A stretch of DNA of 64,000 nucleotides from the NCBI GenBank assembly GCA_965227875.1, contig OZ245783.1, forward strand, positions 310,001-374,000, read 5' to 3'. Of this stretch, positions 53,034-61,388 are shown one piece after another. Positions within the stretch are counted from its first letter, which is position 1. Every line of letters begins with the position of its first letter. The notes below the pieces were generated by a model. It was not told the DNA's origin. It made no database searches and was given only the letters and a program-made list of their open reading frames with translations. The DNA is from G965227875 sp965227875 (GTDB lineage: Bacteria; Pseudomonadota; Alphaproteobacteria; Rhizobiales; JAJFHC01). Made by a program: the position numbers and the translations under genes.

Positions 53034-53985
53034 GGCGGCGCCCCCGGATCCGGGAGTCGACCAGCGCATAGGACATGTCGACGACGAGGTTGACCGTGAT
53101 CACCGTCGCCACCAGCAGCACGATGACGCTCTGGACGACGATGAGGTCACGCTGGGTGACAGCCTGGAAGATCAGCCGGCCGAGGCCGGGCAGGAAGAAC
53201 ACGTTCTCGATGATGATCGTGCCCGCAATGAGAAACGAGAACTGCAGCCCGACGATCGTCAGGACCGGTATCAGCGCGTTTCTCACGCCGTGGCGCCAGA
53301 TGGCCGAACGCCGGGTCAGTCCCTTCGCCCGCGCCGTGCGCATGTAGTCCTCGTCGAGCACGTCGAGAAGCGCGGACCGCATCACCCGCGCAAGGATGGA
53401 CGCCTGCGGCAGGGCGAGCGCCACGGCCGGCATGAGCAGCGACCGCAGGCCCGGCCACAGTCCGTCTTCCCAGCCGGCGAACCCGCCGGACGGCAGCAGT
53501 CTGAGCGTGATCGAGAACACCATCACGAGCAGCAGGGCGAACCAGAAGTTCGGAATGGCGATCCCCAGCTGCGTCGCGCCCATGATGCCGACATCGGTAA
53601 GCCTGTTGTGCCGGGCCGCCGCGATCACACCGACCGGAATTGCGATCAGGGTCGACAGGGCAAGCGCGAGAAGTGCCAGCGGCAGGCTCACCCAAAGCCG
53701 CTCACCGACAAGTTCCGAGACCGGCACCGAATAGGTGTAGCTCGTCCCGAAATCGCCTGTCGCCAGCCCGGCCGCCCATTCGGCGAACCGGGCGGGCGCG
53801 GCACGGTCGAGCCCCATCTGTTCGCGCAGGGCGGCCAGCGTGTCTTCCTGCGCGTTGATGCCGAGAATGACCTCCGCCGGATCACCCGGGAGCACTTCCG
53901 TAATGAGAAACACCGCCAGCGCCGCGGCGAGCAGCGTGATCGCCGCCGACACGAGCCGGCGGAGAAAGAAGATCAGCAGCGCCAT
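53026..53985 (-). CDS. ABC transporter permease, DppB type
   Basis: A 319-residue inner-membrane permease. The N-terminus IFFLRRLVSAAITLLAAAL and the PGDPAEVILG periplasmic loop are typical DppB features, as is the coupling region YMRTARAKGLTRRSAIWRHGVRNAL. It precedes the DppC-type gene with an 8-bp overlap and follows the binding-protein gene by 60 bp, with no strong hairpin in between, unlike the first importer in this window. Confidence 0.93.
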   Translation of the reverse strand: MALLIFFLRRLVSAAITLLAAALAVFLITEVLPGDPAEVILGINAQEDTLAALREQMGLDRAAPARFAEWAAGLATGDFGTSYTYSVPVSELVGERLWVSLPLALLALALSTLIAIPVGVIAAARHNRLTDVGIMGATQLGIAIPNFWFALLLVMVFSITLRLLPSGGFAGWEDGLWPGLRSLLMPAVALALPQASILARVMRSALLDVLDEDYMRTARAKGLTRRSAIWRHGVRNALIPVLTIVGLQFSFLIAGTIIIENVFFLPGLGRLIFQAVTQRDLIVVQSVIVLLVATVITVNLVVDMSYALVDSRIRGRRHV

Positions 53986-54045
53986 CTGCCGACGGACGCC
54001 GTTGGGGAAGAAGGTCGCAAGGTCGCCTCCTCGCGCAGGACCGGG

Positions 54046-55533
54046 CTATTCGGCCCAGTGAACCTCGGTCAGATCGATCGCCTGCACAGGCGAATCTTTC
54101 CACATGCCCCGAAGTTTCGCATTCCACACCCCTGCCTTGGCAAGCTGGAACAGGAAGACGTTGACCGCATCCTCAGTGAGTATGTTCTGGGCATCGGCAA
54201 AGAGCGCGTAGCGGTTCGTCTCACCGGACGTCACGTTGAGCTTTTCGATGACGGCGTTGAAGTCCGGGTTGTTGTAGACGAAGTAGTAGTTCTCGCGCGC
54301 GTAAATGCCGATATCCAGCGGTTCGGTGTGAGACACGATCGTCAGGTCGTAATTGGTCTCCTTGAAGACCTCCTTGAGCCATTGCGCCCATTCCAGCGGC
54401 ACGATCTTGAGTTCAACGCCGATCTCGCGAAGCTGGGCCGCGATGATTTCCCCGCCCCTCCGCGCATAGCTGGGCGGCGGAAGCTTGATCGTCGCCCTGA
54501 AGCCGTCCGGATATCCGGCCTCCGTCAGCAAGGCCTTCGCCTTTTCGGGATCGAACGGGTACTTGTCGGTCAGGTCGACATAGGCCGGGTGGTGAGGAGC
54601 GAAATGGGTGCCGATGGGCGTTCCGTAACCGAACATGGCACCGTCGATGATCGCCTTGCGGTCGATTGCATGGGACAGCGCGCGCCGCACGCGGATGTCG
54701 GAGAACGGTTCCCGGCCGTTGTTCATGGCGAGGATGGTTTCGCCTTCGGTCGAGCCCTCGAGAACCTGGAATCGCGGATCGGCGGCGAACTGCTGCAGGT
54801 TTTCCGGTGCCGGAAAGATCGGAAAGCCGTCCACATCCTCAGCCATCATGGCGGAGAAGGCCGCCGCCGGGTCGGCGATGATCTTGAAAGTCGCACGCGC
54901 CAGACCGGCCGCCGTCCCCCAGTAGTCTCCGTTGTGGACAAGCTCGATGCGATCGCCCTTGACCCATCTGGAAAACCGGAACGGGCCGGTACCGACCGGA
55001 TTTGTCTTGTTGTCCGCCGCGGTCTCCGGAGCGACGATCACCGCATCGCCCCAGCCGAGATTGAAGAGTATGTTGCCGGCCGGCGTTTTCAGGGTGAGTC
55101 TCACCGTGAGCGGGTCGAGCGCCTCGACCTGCTCGACCGGGGCGAAAAGCGCCTTCTGGGCGTTGACACTGTCATCCGCCATGGCGCGTTCGATGGAAAA
55201 CACCACGTCGGACGCGTCGAATGCCGTACCGTCGTGGAACTTCACGCCCTCGCGCAGCTTGAAAGTATAGACCTTGCCGTCGTCGGAAACGGTCCAGCTC
55301 TCCGCCAACGCCGGCTTCACGCCGCCGTCCCGGTCGATCTTCGTCAGGCCTTCGAAGACATTGGCGTAGACGACCTCGTCGATGGCTGCCGCAGCGCCCG
55401 CCGTCGGATCGAGATGCGGAGGTTCGAGCCTGATCCCGACGGTCAGCCTGTCCTTCTGTGCCACGACCGTTTGCGGTGTCAGGACGAACGCCGCGAGAGC
55501 CAGGGTGAGACTGCAGATCAATCGACGGGTCAT
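54046..55533 (-). CDS. ABC transporter substrate-binding protein, family 5 (peptide type)
   Basis: A 495-residue periplasmic binding protein with a signal peptide (a LICSLTLALAAFVLTP hydrophobic core). Family 5 landmarks are PHLDPTAGAAAAIDEVVYAN near residue 38, YTFKLREGVKFHDGTAFD and PVGTGPFRF. GGGAGG lies 6 nt before the ATG. It lies 66 bp downstream of the M20 deacylase gene, with the palindrome CGGGTCCGGACCCG in between. The divergent operon encodes ring-opening and hydratase/lyase enzymes, so the ligand may be that pathway's substrate, which is inference. Confidence 0.93.
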   Translation of the reverse strand: MTRRLICSLTLALAAFVLTPQTVVAQKDRLTVGIRLEPPHLDPTAGAAAAIDEVVYANVFEGLTKIDRDGGVKPALAESWTVSDDGKVYTFKLREGVKFHDGTAFDASDVVFSIERAMADDSVNAQKALFAPVEQVEALDPLTVRLTLKTPAGNILFNLGWGDAVIVAPETAADNKTNPVGTGPFRFSRWVKGDRIELVHNGDYWGTAAGLARATFKIIADPAAAFSAMMAEDVDGFPIFPAPENLQQFAADPRFQVLEGSTEGETILAMNNGREPFSDIRVRRALSHAIDRKAIIDGAMFGYGTPIGTHFAPHHPAYVDLTDKYPFDPEKAKALLTEAGYPDGFRATIKLPPPSYARRGGEIIAAQLREIGVELKIVPLEWAQWLKEVFKETNYDLTIVSHTEPLDIGIYARENYYFVYNNPDFNAVIEKLNVTSGETNRYALFADAQNILTEDAVNVFLFQLAKAGVWNAKLRGMWKDSPVQAIDLTEVHWAE

Positions 55534-55599
55534 GGCGACCTCCCTGTATTGCCGAGCGGAGCGTATCGCCGGGTCCGGACCCGCTCCTCGTTCACTGTA

Positions 55600-56889
55600 T
55601 CAAACAGACGCCACCGAACCCGTCAACAGGCTATGCGCCGCCATAGCCATGACCTTTGCGGCGTCCACCATGTCCTCGATCACGACGAATTCGTCAGGCT
55701 GGTGCGCCAGATCGAGGATGCCCGGCCCGTAGGCGACGCAGTCCTGGAGGTGGCCGATGCGCGAAACATGCTTCTGGTCGTAGCTGCCGGGGGAAATCAC
55801 GTAGTCGGGCTCCCTTGCGAGGACCCGCCGGATGCCGTCCGACAGCGCGGACGGGACGGGCGCATCCCTTTCGGTCATGGTCGGCAGGATCTCGTTGACC
55901 TCCTTGAGGGAATAGGAAAAACCCGCTCTCTCCCGCGCCAGCCGCTCCAGGATACCCGTCACCTCGCCGCGCACCTCTTCCAGCGATTCCTCGATCAGGA
56001 AACGCCGGTCGATCGTCATCCGGCAGGAATCGGGGACACAGGGCGTCGGCAGTCCCGTATGCGCTTCCATTTCGCCGCCGTGAATCGAATTGATGTTCAG
56101 CGTCGACCGACGCGCATCCTCGGGCACGACCGGCATGCGGGTCTGTGTCCGGGCAAGCTTGGGATAGAGGTCGCGCTCGAACGCCTCCAGAACGGCTCCC
56201 ATGTGCCGGACGGCGCAGTCGCCCAGGAACGGCATCGAGCCATGCGCGATCCGTCCGTGGGTCTCGATCTCCGCCCACCACGCGCCGCGGTGCCCCAGGC
56301 AGATGCGATCCTTGTTGAGCGGTTCGGGAATAATGACGTGATCGACCCGGGGTTTCGAGAAAAACCCGTTCTGCGCGAGGTAGGCGACGCCGCCATATCC
56401 CCCGGACTCCTCGTCGACCGTACCCGATATCTCGATCGCGCCGGGGTAGTCCGGGCAGACGGCGATCAGGACTTCCGCCGCGACGATCGAAGAGGCCAGG
56501 CCGCCCTTCATGTCGCAGGTCCCCCGGCCGAACACCCTGCCGTCGCGCACTTCTCCGGCCCAGGGATCCGTCGTCCAGCCTTCGCCGGCCACGACAACGT
56601 CGGTGTGCGAGTTGAAATGCACGCACGGTCCGGGAACGCGCCCTTCGCGCCGCGCCACAACGTTGGTCCGCGGATGGCGGTCGCTGTCGCCCGGCGTGTT
56701 CTCGCCGCGCACGTAACGGACCTCGAAGCCGGATCTCGCCAGTCGGCGGCCGATATACTCCGCACAGTCGGTATAGTGTTCGCCCGGCGGATTTATCGTG
56801 GGGATGCGCACGAGATCCTGCGTCAGCGAGACGAGATCGTCGCGCCGCTCATCGATCCTTCGAAACAGTTCCTCTGTCGTGTCCGTCAC
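55600..56889 (-). CDS. M20 family deacylase (ArgE/DapE type)
   Basis: A 429-residue zinc hydrolase. Metal residues appear in HFNSHTDVVVAGEGW (His and Asp), RGTCDMKGGLASS, the glutamate pair in DEESGGYG, and a histidine near the C-terminus in DQKHVSRIGH. ArgE/DapE-type enzymes cleave N-acyl, N-succinyl or N-carbamoyl groups from amino acids. The start is GTG with GAGGG upstream. It is the first gene of the leftward operon with the peptide-type importer, 180 bp from the divergent hydratase-lyase-HyuBA operon, so it may act on an amide intermediate of that pathway. Confidence 0.9.
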   Translation of the reverse strand: MTDTTEELFRRIDERRDDLVSLTQDLVRIPTINPPGEHYTDCAEYIGRRLARSGFEVRYVRGENTPGDSDRHPRTNVVARREGRVPGPCVHFNSHTDVVVAGEGWTTDPWAGEVRDGRVFGRGTCDMKGGLASSIVAAEVLIAVCPDYPGAIEISGTVDEESGGYGGVAYLAQNGFFSKPRVDHVIIPEPLNKDRICLGHRGAWWAEIETHGRIAHGSMPFLGDCAVRHMGAVLEAFERDLYPKLARTQTRMPVVPEDARRSTLNINSIHGGEMEAHTGLPTPCVPDSCRMTIDRRFLIEESLEEVRGEVTGILERLARERAGFSYSLKEVNEILPTMTERDAPVPSALSDGIRRVLAREPDYVISPGSYDQKHVSRIGHLQDCVAYGPGILDLAHQPDEFVVIEDMVDAAKVMAMAAHSLLTGSVASV

Positions 56890-57069
56890 GGACCCTCACC
56901 GTCTTCGCTTGCAGCCGCAACGATGGTCCGGCGGTTCCTTCGTGGTCAAGCCCCCTCCCCAGGTCCGGCCAATGGACGCCAGGGCGCGGTTCCGGAGGGC
57001 GAACACGATGCTGACATCGGGACGGCCAGACGGTAAGAGTCATGGTCTCGTCAAAATGGACAAGAGGGC

Positions 57070-58347
57070 ATGGGCCGGACACTGGCGGAAAAGATCATCG
57101 CGCGGGCGGCGGGCAAGGACACCGTGCGCCCCGGCGACATCGTCACCTGCAGGGTGGACCTCGCCATGATGCACGATTCCGGCGGGCCGCGACGTGTGGG
57201 GCCCATCCTCGAGAAACTGGGCGCGGGCATCTGGGACCCCGACAAGGTCGTCGTGGCCACGGACCACTACGTGCCCGCGGTCGACGCCGAAAGTGCAGGC
57301 ATTCTCGACCTGACGAGAAAATGGGTGGCGTCCCAGGGTGTCAGCCGGTTCCACGACATGCAGGGCATCTGCCACGTCGTCCTCCAGGAATATGGTCATC
57401 TCTCCCCCGGCATGTTCGTGGTGGGCGGCGACAGCCACTCGCCGTCCGGCGGCTCCGCGGGGTGTTTCATGTTCGGTGTCGGGGCGACGGACATGGCCGG
57501 CGTTCTCGTGACGGGCGAGACCTGGATCGAGGTGCCCGGCACGCATCTCATCCGCTGGACCGGATCCCTCGGCTCCGGCGTCTGCGCCAAGGACATGATG
57601 CTCGCCACTTGTGCCCGCATGGGCATGGGCGGCGCCGGCTACCAGGTGGTGGAGTATGCCGGCGAGACCATTCTCCGCCTTCCCATGGCCGAACGTCTGA
57701 CGCTGTGCAACATGGCCGCCGAACTGGGCGCCATGACCGGCATTATCGCGGCCGACGAGACCACCGCCCGGCAGATTTCGCAAGCCGGCGGCGATCCCGG
57801 CGACTACGCGCAATGGACGTCGGATCCGGATGCGCAATACCTCTCCGTCCAAGATCAGGATGCCGGCACCCTCGAACCGCATGTCGCCGCCCCCCACAGC
57901 ACGGCAAACGCCTATCCTGTTCCGGAGCTCGAAGGCCGCGTGATCCACCAGGCCTATATCGGGGCCTGCACCGGCGCCAAGCTCGAGGATCTCCGCATGG
58001 CCGCGCGGGTCCTGGGCGGCCGCCGGGTCGCGTCCGGCACCCGCCTCCTCATCGCACCGGCCTCCACCCGCGCCACCGCGGAAGCGGCCGCCGACGGAAC
58101 ACTGGCGACCCTGACCGCCGCCGGGGCCATCCTGATGCCGACGGGATGCGGGGCCTGCGCGGGGTACGGGGCCGGCGTTCTCGCCGAAGGCGAAGTCTGC
58201 ATCGCGTCGACGGCCCGCAACTTCAAGGGACGCATGGGCCATGCCGGATCCGAGGTCTATCTCGGTTCGCCCTACACGGTCGCCGCGTCCGCCGTCGCTG
58301 GCCGCATCGCCGATCCACGGCCAATGCTCATGGAGAAGGCGGCATGA
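57070..58347 (+). CDS. Aconitase-family hydratase, large (Fe-S) subunit
   Basis: A 425-residue protein related to LeuC and homoaconitase large subunits. The three cluster cysteines are visible: one in IGACTGAKLEDL and two in PTGCGACAGY. GGDSHSPSGGSAGCF and RNFKGRMGHAGSEVYLGSP are classic family segments. The small subunit follows with an ATGA overlap. Because the next gene is a C-C lyase of the isocitrate lyase/PEP mutase family, and not a leucine-pathway gene, a dimethylmaleate-hydratase-like or other alkylmaleate/citraconate hydratase role fits better than isopropylmalate isomerase. A ribosome site is not clear: AGAGGG is only one base from the ATG. Confidence 0.85.
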   Translation: MGRTLAEKIIARAAGKDTVRPGDIVTCRVDLAMMHDSGGPRRVGPILEKLGAGIWDPDKVVVATDHYVPAVDAESAGILDLTRKWVASQGVSRFHDMQGICHVVLQEYGHLSPGMFVVGGDSHSPSGGSAGCFMFGVGATDMAGVLVTGETWIEVPGTHLIRWTGSLGSGVCAKDMMLATCARMGMGGAGYQVVEYAGETILRLPMAERLTLCNMAAELGAMTGIIAADETTARQISQAGGDPGDYAQWTSDPDAQYLSVQDQDAGTLEPHVAAPHSTANAYPVPELEGRVIHQAYIGACTGAKLEDLRMAARVLGGRRVASGTRLLIAPASTRATAEAAADGTLATLTAAGAILMPTGCGACAGYGAGVLAEGEVCIASTARNFKGRMGHAGSEVYLGSPYTVAASAVAGRIADPRPMLMEKAA

Positions 58348-58838
58348 CGGGACGTGTCTGGCGCTTCGGCGACGACATCGACACAGATGTTCTCGCACCC
58401 GGCCTCTACATGAAAGGCCCGCTCGACGTCATGGCGACCCACTGTCTCGAAAGCGTGGACCCGCATTTCGCCGCGAACGTGAGGCCCGGTGACATTCTCG
58501 TCGCCGGACGCAATTTCGGGATCGGGTCGTCCCGCGAACAGGCCGCGCAGGTTCTCAAGACGCTCGGCATACAGGCCGTGATTGCGGAATCCTTCGGCGG
58601 CATCTTCTATCGAAACGCCATCAATTTCGGCCGGCCAGCCCTTGTCTGCGAAGACGTGTCCGCGCTCCATGCAGGCGCGATCGTCACCGTCGACCCGAAG
58701 GCCGGACTGATCGTCAACGTCAATCGCGGGGAGACCGTCGCATGCCGCCCTCTCCCCGGTCACCTTCTGGATATCATCGAGGCAGGCGGGCTGGTCCCGT
58801 GGCTTGAAACCCGCACGCGAGGGAGCGTTTCGGCATAG
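58344..58838 (+). CDS. Aconitase-family hydratase, small (swivel) subunit
   Basis: A 164-residue swivel domain of the LeuD type. It starts GRVWRFGDDIDTDVLAPGLY, and the substrate-binding loop is GRNFGIGSSREQAAQVL, where the GSSRE motif is universal in the family. It overlaps the large subunit by 4 bp and shares one base with the next GTG start (TAGTG), so the three genes are tightly coupled. It forms the active hydratase with the large subunit. Confidence 0.9.
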   Translation: MTGRVWRFGDDIDTDVLAPGLYMKGPLDVMATHCLESVDPHFAANVRPGDILVAGRNFGIGSSREQAAQVLKTLGIQAVIAESFGGIFYRNAINFGRPALVCEDVSALHAGAIVTVDPKAGLIVNVNRGETVACRPLPGHLLDIIEAGGLVPWLETRTRGSVSA

Positions 58839-59737
58839 TGGCGCACGACAACACCCTAAGGACCGCTCTCGAGGCAAAAGAGATACTCGTCGCCCCGGGG
58901 ATCTATGACGCGTTCGGCGGCCGCATGGCCGAACGCGCAGGTTTCGGGGCCGTCTACCTTTCCGGCGCGAGCATTGCGTACACGCGTTTCGGGATGCCGG
59001 ATATCGGCCTCGTGGACATTGGCGAGGTCGCCGCGACGCTCGACGCGATCACCGACAGGGTGTCGATCCCGGTCATCGTCGACGCGGACACCGGGTACGG
59101 CAACGCCCTTAATGTCCAGCGCACGGTGCGCCGCTTCGAAAGGTACGGCGCGGCGGCCATCCAGTTGGAGGACCAGTCCCTGCCCAAGCGCTGCGGCCAC
59201 CTGTCCGGCAAGACGCTCGTGGGCACGGCCGAAATGGTCGGAAAAATCAAGGCGGCGACGGATGCGCGCCGGTCGGCCGGGACGCTTGTCGTCGCCCGGA
59301 CCGACGCCATCGCCGTCGAAGGTCTCGCTGCCGCCCTCGACCGGGCGGAACGCTATACCGAGGCCGGTGCGGACATCCTCTTCGTCGAGGCCCCGCGCAC
59401 GGACGAGGAGATGAGCCGCATCACCGCACAGTTCTCCGGCCGCATTCCCCTGCTCGCGAACATGGTCGAGGGCGGAAAGACGCCCATGCACACGGCCGGT
59501 GAACTGCAGGACATCGGTTACGACATCGCCATCTTCCCCGGCGGACTCGTCCGCGCCCTGGCCCACATGGCCGATGCCTATTTCGCCAGCCTGCGCGAGA
59601 ACGGCGGAACCGCCCCGTTCCGGGACCGAATGCTGGACATCACGCAGCTCAACGAGCTTCTCGGCACCTCGGACTTCCTCGAATCGGGAGCCCGCTTCGA
59701 CGGCGGCGCACAGTCACGCGGGGATGGAGATGATTGA
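58838..59737 (+). CDS. Isocitrate lyase/PEP mutase family lyase (2,3-dimethylmalate lyase-like)
   Basis: A 299-residue enzyme of the isocitrate lyase superfamily. VDADTGYGN holds the metal-binding aspartates, and QLEDQSLPKRCGH holds the KRCGH motif with the catalytic cysteine of true C-C lyases, unlike PEP mutases, which lack it. Family members include 2-methylisocitrate, oxaloacetate and 2,3-dimethylmalate lyases. Behind a hydratase of the aconitase family, a malate-like product cleaved to pyruvate plus a short acid is the natural reading. The start is GTG, overlapping the previous stop by one base, and its own stop lies within the start of HyuB. Confidence 0.88.
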   Translation: MAHDNTLRTALEAKEILVAPGIYDAFGGRMAERAGFGAVYLSGASIAYTRFGMPDIGLVDIGEVAATLDAITDRVSIPVIVDADTGYGNALNVQRTVRRFERYGAAAIQLEDQSLPKRCGHLSGKTLVGTAEMVGKIKAATDARRSAGTLVVARTDAIAVEGLAAALDRAERYTEAGADILFVEAPRTDEEMSRITAQFSGRIPLLANMVEGGKTPMHTAGELQDIGYDIAIFPGGLVRALAHMADAYFASLRENGGTAPFRDRMLDITQLNELLGTSDFLESGARFDGGAQSRGDGDD

Positions 59738-61388
59738 TCCCGTAACGCTGGCCGTCCTGAAAGGCCGCCTCGAACAGATCGCCGACGAGATGGACGCAAC
59801 GCTGTTCCGCAGCGCGTTCAACCCCATCATCGCCGAAGCGCACGACGCCTCGCACGGGCTCTATGCGCCGGACACCGGAGAAACGCTCATCCAGGGCAAG
59901 TCGGGTCTGCCGATCTTCGTGGGCGCCATGTCCTTTGCCGTGAAGGCCGTGATCGACAAGGCGGCGGCCGACGGCGACATGGCCGACGGCGACGTCTACA
60001 TCTTCAACGACCCCTACGAGGGCGGAACGCACCTCTCCGACTTCAAGCTGGTGCGTCCCTTCTACCGTGACGGAAGGCTTTTCTGTTTCCTGGCATCCGT
60101 CGGGCACTGGCACGACGTCGGTGGAAACGTGCCCGGCAACTACAACCCAGTCGCCACCGAGAGCTTTCAGGAAGGCATGCTCATCCCTCCCGTGAAGCTC
60201 TTCGAGAAAGGTGTGTTCCGCCAGGACATCGTCGACATCCTGCAGGCGAACTCGCGCCAGCCCCGTTCGCTCTATGGCGATCTCAACGGCCAGATCAATG
60301 CGCTCGATCTCGGAGTCCGCAGACTGGACGCCCTGCTCGACGAGTTCGGTACGGACGAGGTCACGACGGCCCTGTCGGAGCTGCGCGCCCGCGCCGCCCG
60401 CCTGATCAGGGCCAGCATCGGCGACCTGCCCAACGGCACTTTCTCCTGCGACGACTTCCTCGACAATGACGGGATCACCGACACGCCCCTGCGCATCGGA
60501 CTCGACATGACCATCGACGGCGACCGCCTCGTCCTCGATTTTTCCCGGTCGTCCCCCGCCTGCGACGGGCCGGTGAACATATCCCGGTCGACCGCCATCG
60601 CATCCGTCTACGTGGCGATGAAGCACATCTTCACCGATGTCCCGGCCAATGCCGGTGTCCTCGACCCGGTCGAGATCGTCATCCCGGAGGACACGCTGCT
60701 GTCGGTTTCCGCACCGAAACCGGTGGGCGGCTATACCGAGACCATCCTGCGGATCATCGACGTCATGTTCGGCGCCCTCGCCAAGGCCGCCCCGAAACGC
60801 TCCAACGGCTGCGCCTACGGCACCATCAACGCCCTTTCGCTGGCCGGGCACAGGAAGGACGGCCGGCGCTGGGTGATGTTCAGTTTCTTCGGCGGCGGGC
60901 ATGGCGGCCACCCGCTTGGCGACGGCCTCAATCATGGCAACGCCCCGATATCCACCGCGACCATACCGCCGGCGGAAATTCTCGAAGCAGCCTACCCTGT
61001 CTGCTTCACCCAGTGGGCACTCCGGCCCGACAGCGGAGGGGCCGGCCGGCACAGGGGCGGCCTCGGCGCCATTTACGAGATCGAACTGCTGGAGGAAAGC
61101 GCCGACGTGTTCCTGTTCGGGGAGCGCGGCAAGTTCGCCCCTCCGGGAGCGGCAGGTGGCGCCCCGGGCGCGATGACGACGTTCACCTATGAACAGGATG
61201 ACGGATGGCACACGCCGCCCTTCGCGTCGAAGATGGTGGGCATCAGACTCCGCAAGGGCCAGAAGGTTCGCCTTGAAACACCCGGTGGCGGCGGCTACGG
61301 AGCGCCGGAAGACCGCGACCAGAAGGACGTGGCGCGCGATCTTGCCCTGGGATATGTCACCGCGCATTCCGAAGGAGAGTCCCGGTGA
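59730..61388 (+). CDS. hyuB: Hydantoinase B / 5-oxoprolinase-family subunit HyuB
   Basis: A 552-residue subunit of an ATP-dependent cyclic amidohydrolase. It opens MIDPVTLAVLKGRLEQIADE, continues with HDASHGLYAPD and FNDPYEGGTHLSDF, and has the GGGHGGHPLGDG and WALRPDSGGAGRHRGG segments that define HyuB and the C-terminal half of oxoprolinase. I preferred the ATG 6 nt after GGGG over an ATG two codons earlier. Its neighbour HyuA supplies ATP use. Substrates in the family include hydantoins, N-methylhydantoin, 5-oxoproline, acetone and cyclic imides. Confidence 0.93.
   Translation: MIDPVTLAVLKGRLEQIADEMDATLFRSAFNPIIAEAHDASHGLYAPDTGETLIQGKSGLPIFVGAMSFAVKAVIDKAAADGDMADGDVYIFNDPYEGGTHLSDFKLVRPFYRDGRLFCFLASVGHWHDVGGNVPGNYNPVATESFQEGMLIPPVKLFEKGVFRQDIVDILQANSRQPRSLYGDLNGQINALDLGVRRLDALLDEFGTDEVTTALSELRARAARLIRASIGDLPNGTFSCDDFLDNDGITDTPLRIGLDMTIDGDRLVLDFSRSSPACDGPVNISRSTAIASVYVAMKHIFTDVPANAGVLDPVEIVIPEDTLLSVSAPKPVGGYTETILRIIDVMFGALAKAAPKRSNGCAYGTINALSLAGHRKDGRRWVMFSFFGGGHGGHPLGDGLNHGNAPISTATIPPAEILEAAYPVCFTQWALRPDSGGAGRHRGGLGAIYEIELLEESADVFLFGERGKFAPPGAAGGAPGAMTTFTYEQDDGWHTPPFASKMVGIRLRKGQKVRLETPGGGGYGAPEDRDQKDVARDLALGYVTAHSEGESR

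Noticed and set aside
55570..55583. Palindrome CGGGTCCGGACCCG between the M20 and binding-protein genes
   Set aside because: It is short and without a loop; in GC-rich DNA this can occur by chance, and no regulator is encoded next to it.
53023..57036. A plus-strand open frame of more than 1,300 codons
   Set aside because: It runs antisense to five well-supported minus-strand genes and its translation is low-complexity (rich in Arg, His, Asp). Long antisense frames are expected in GC-rich coding DNA.
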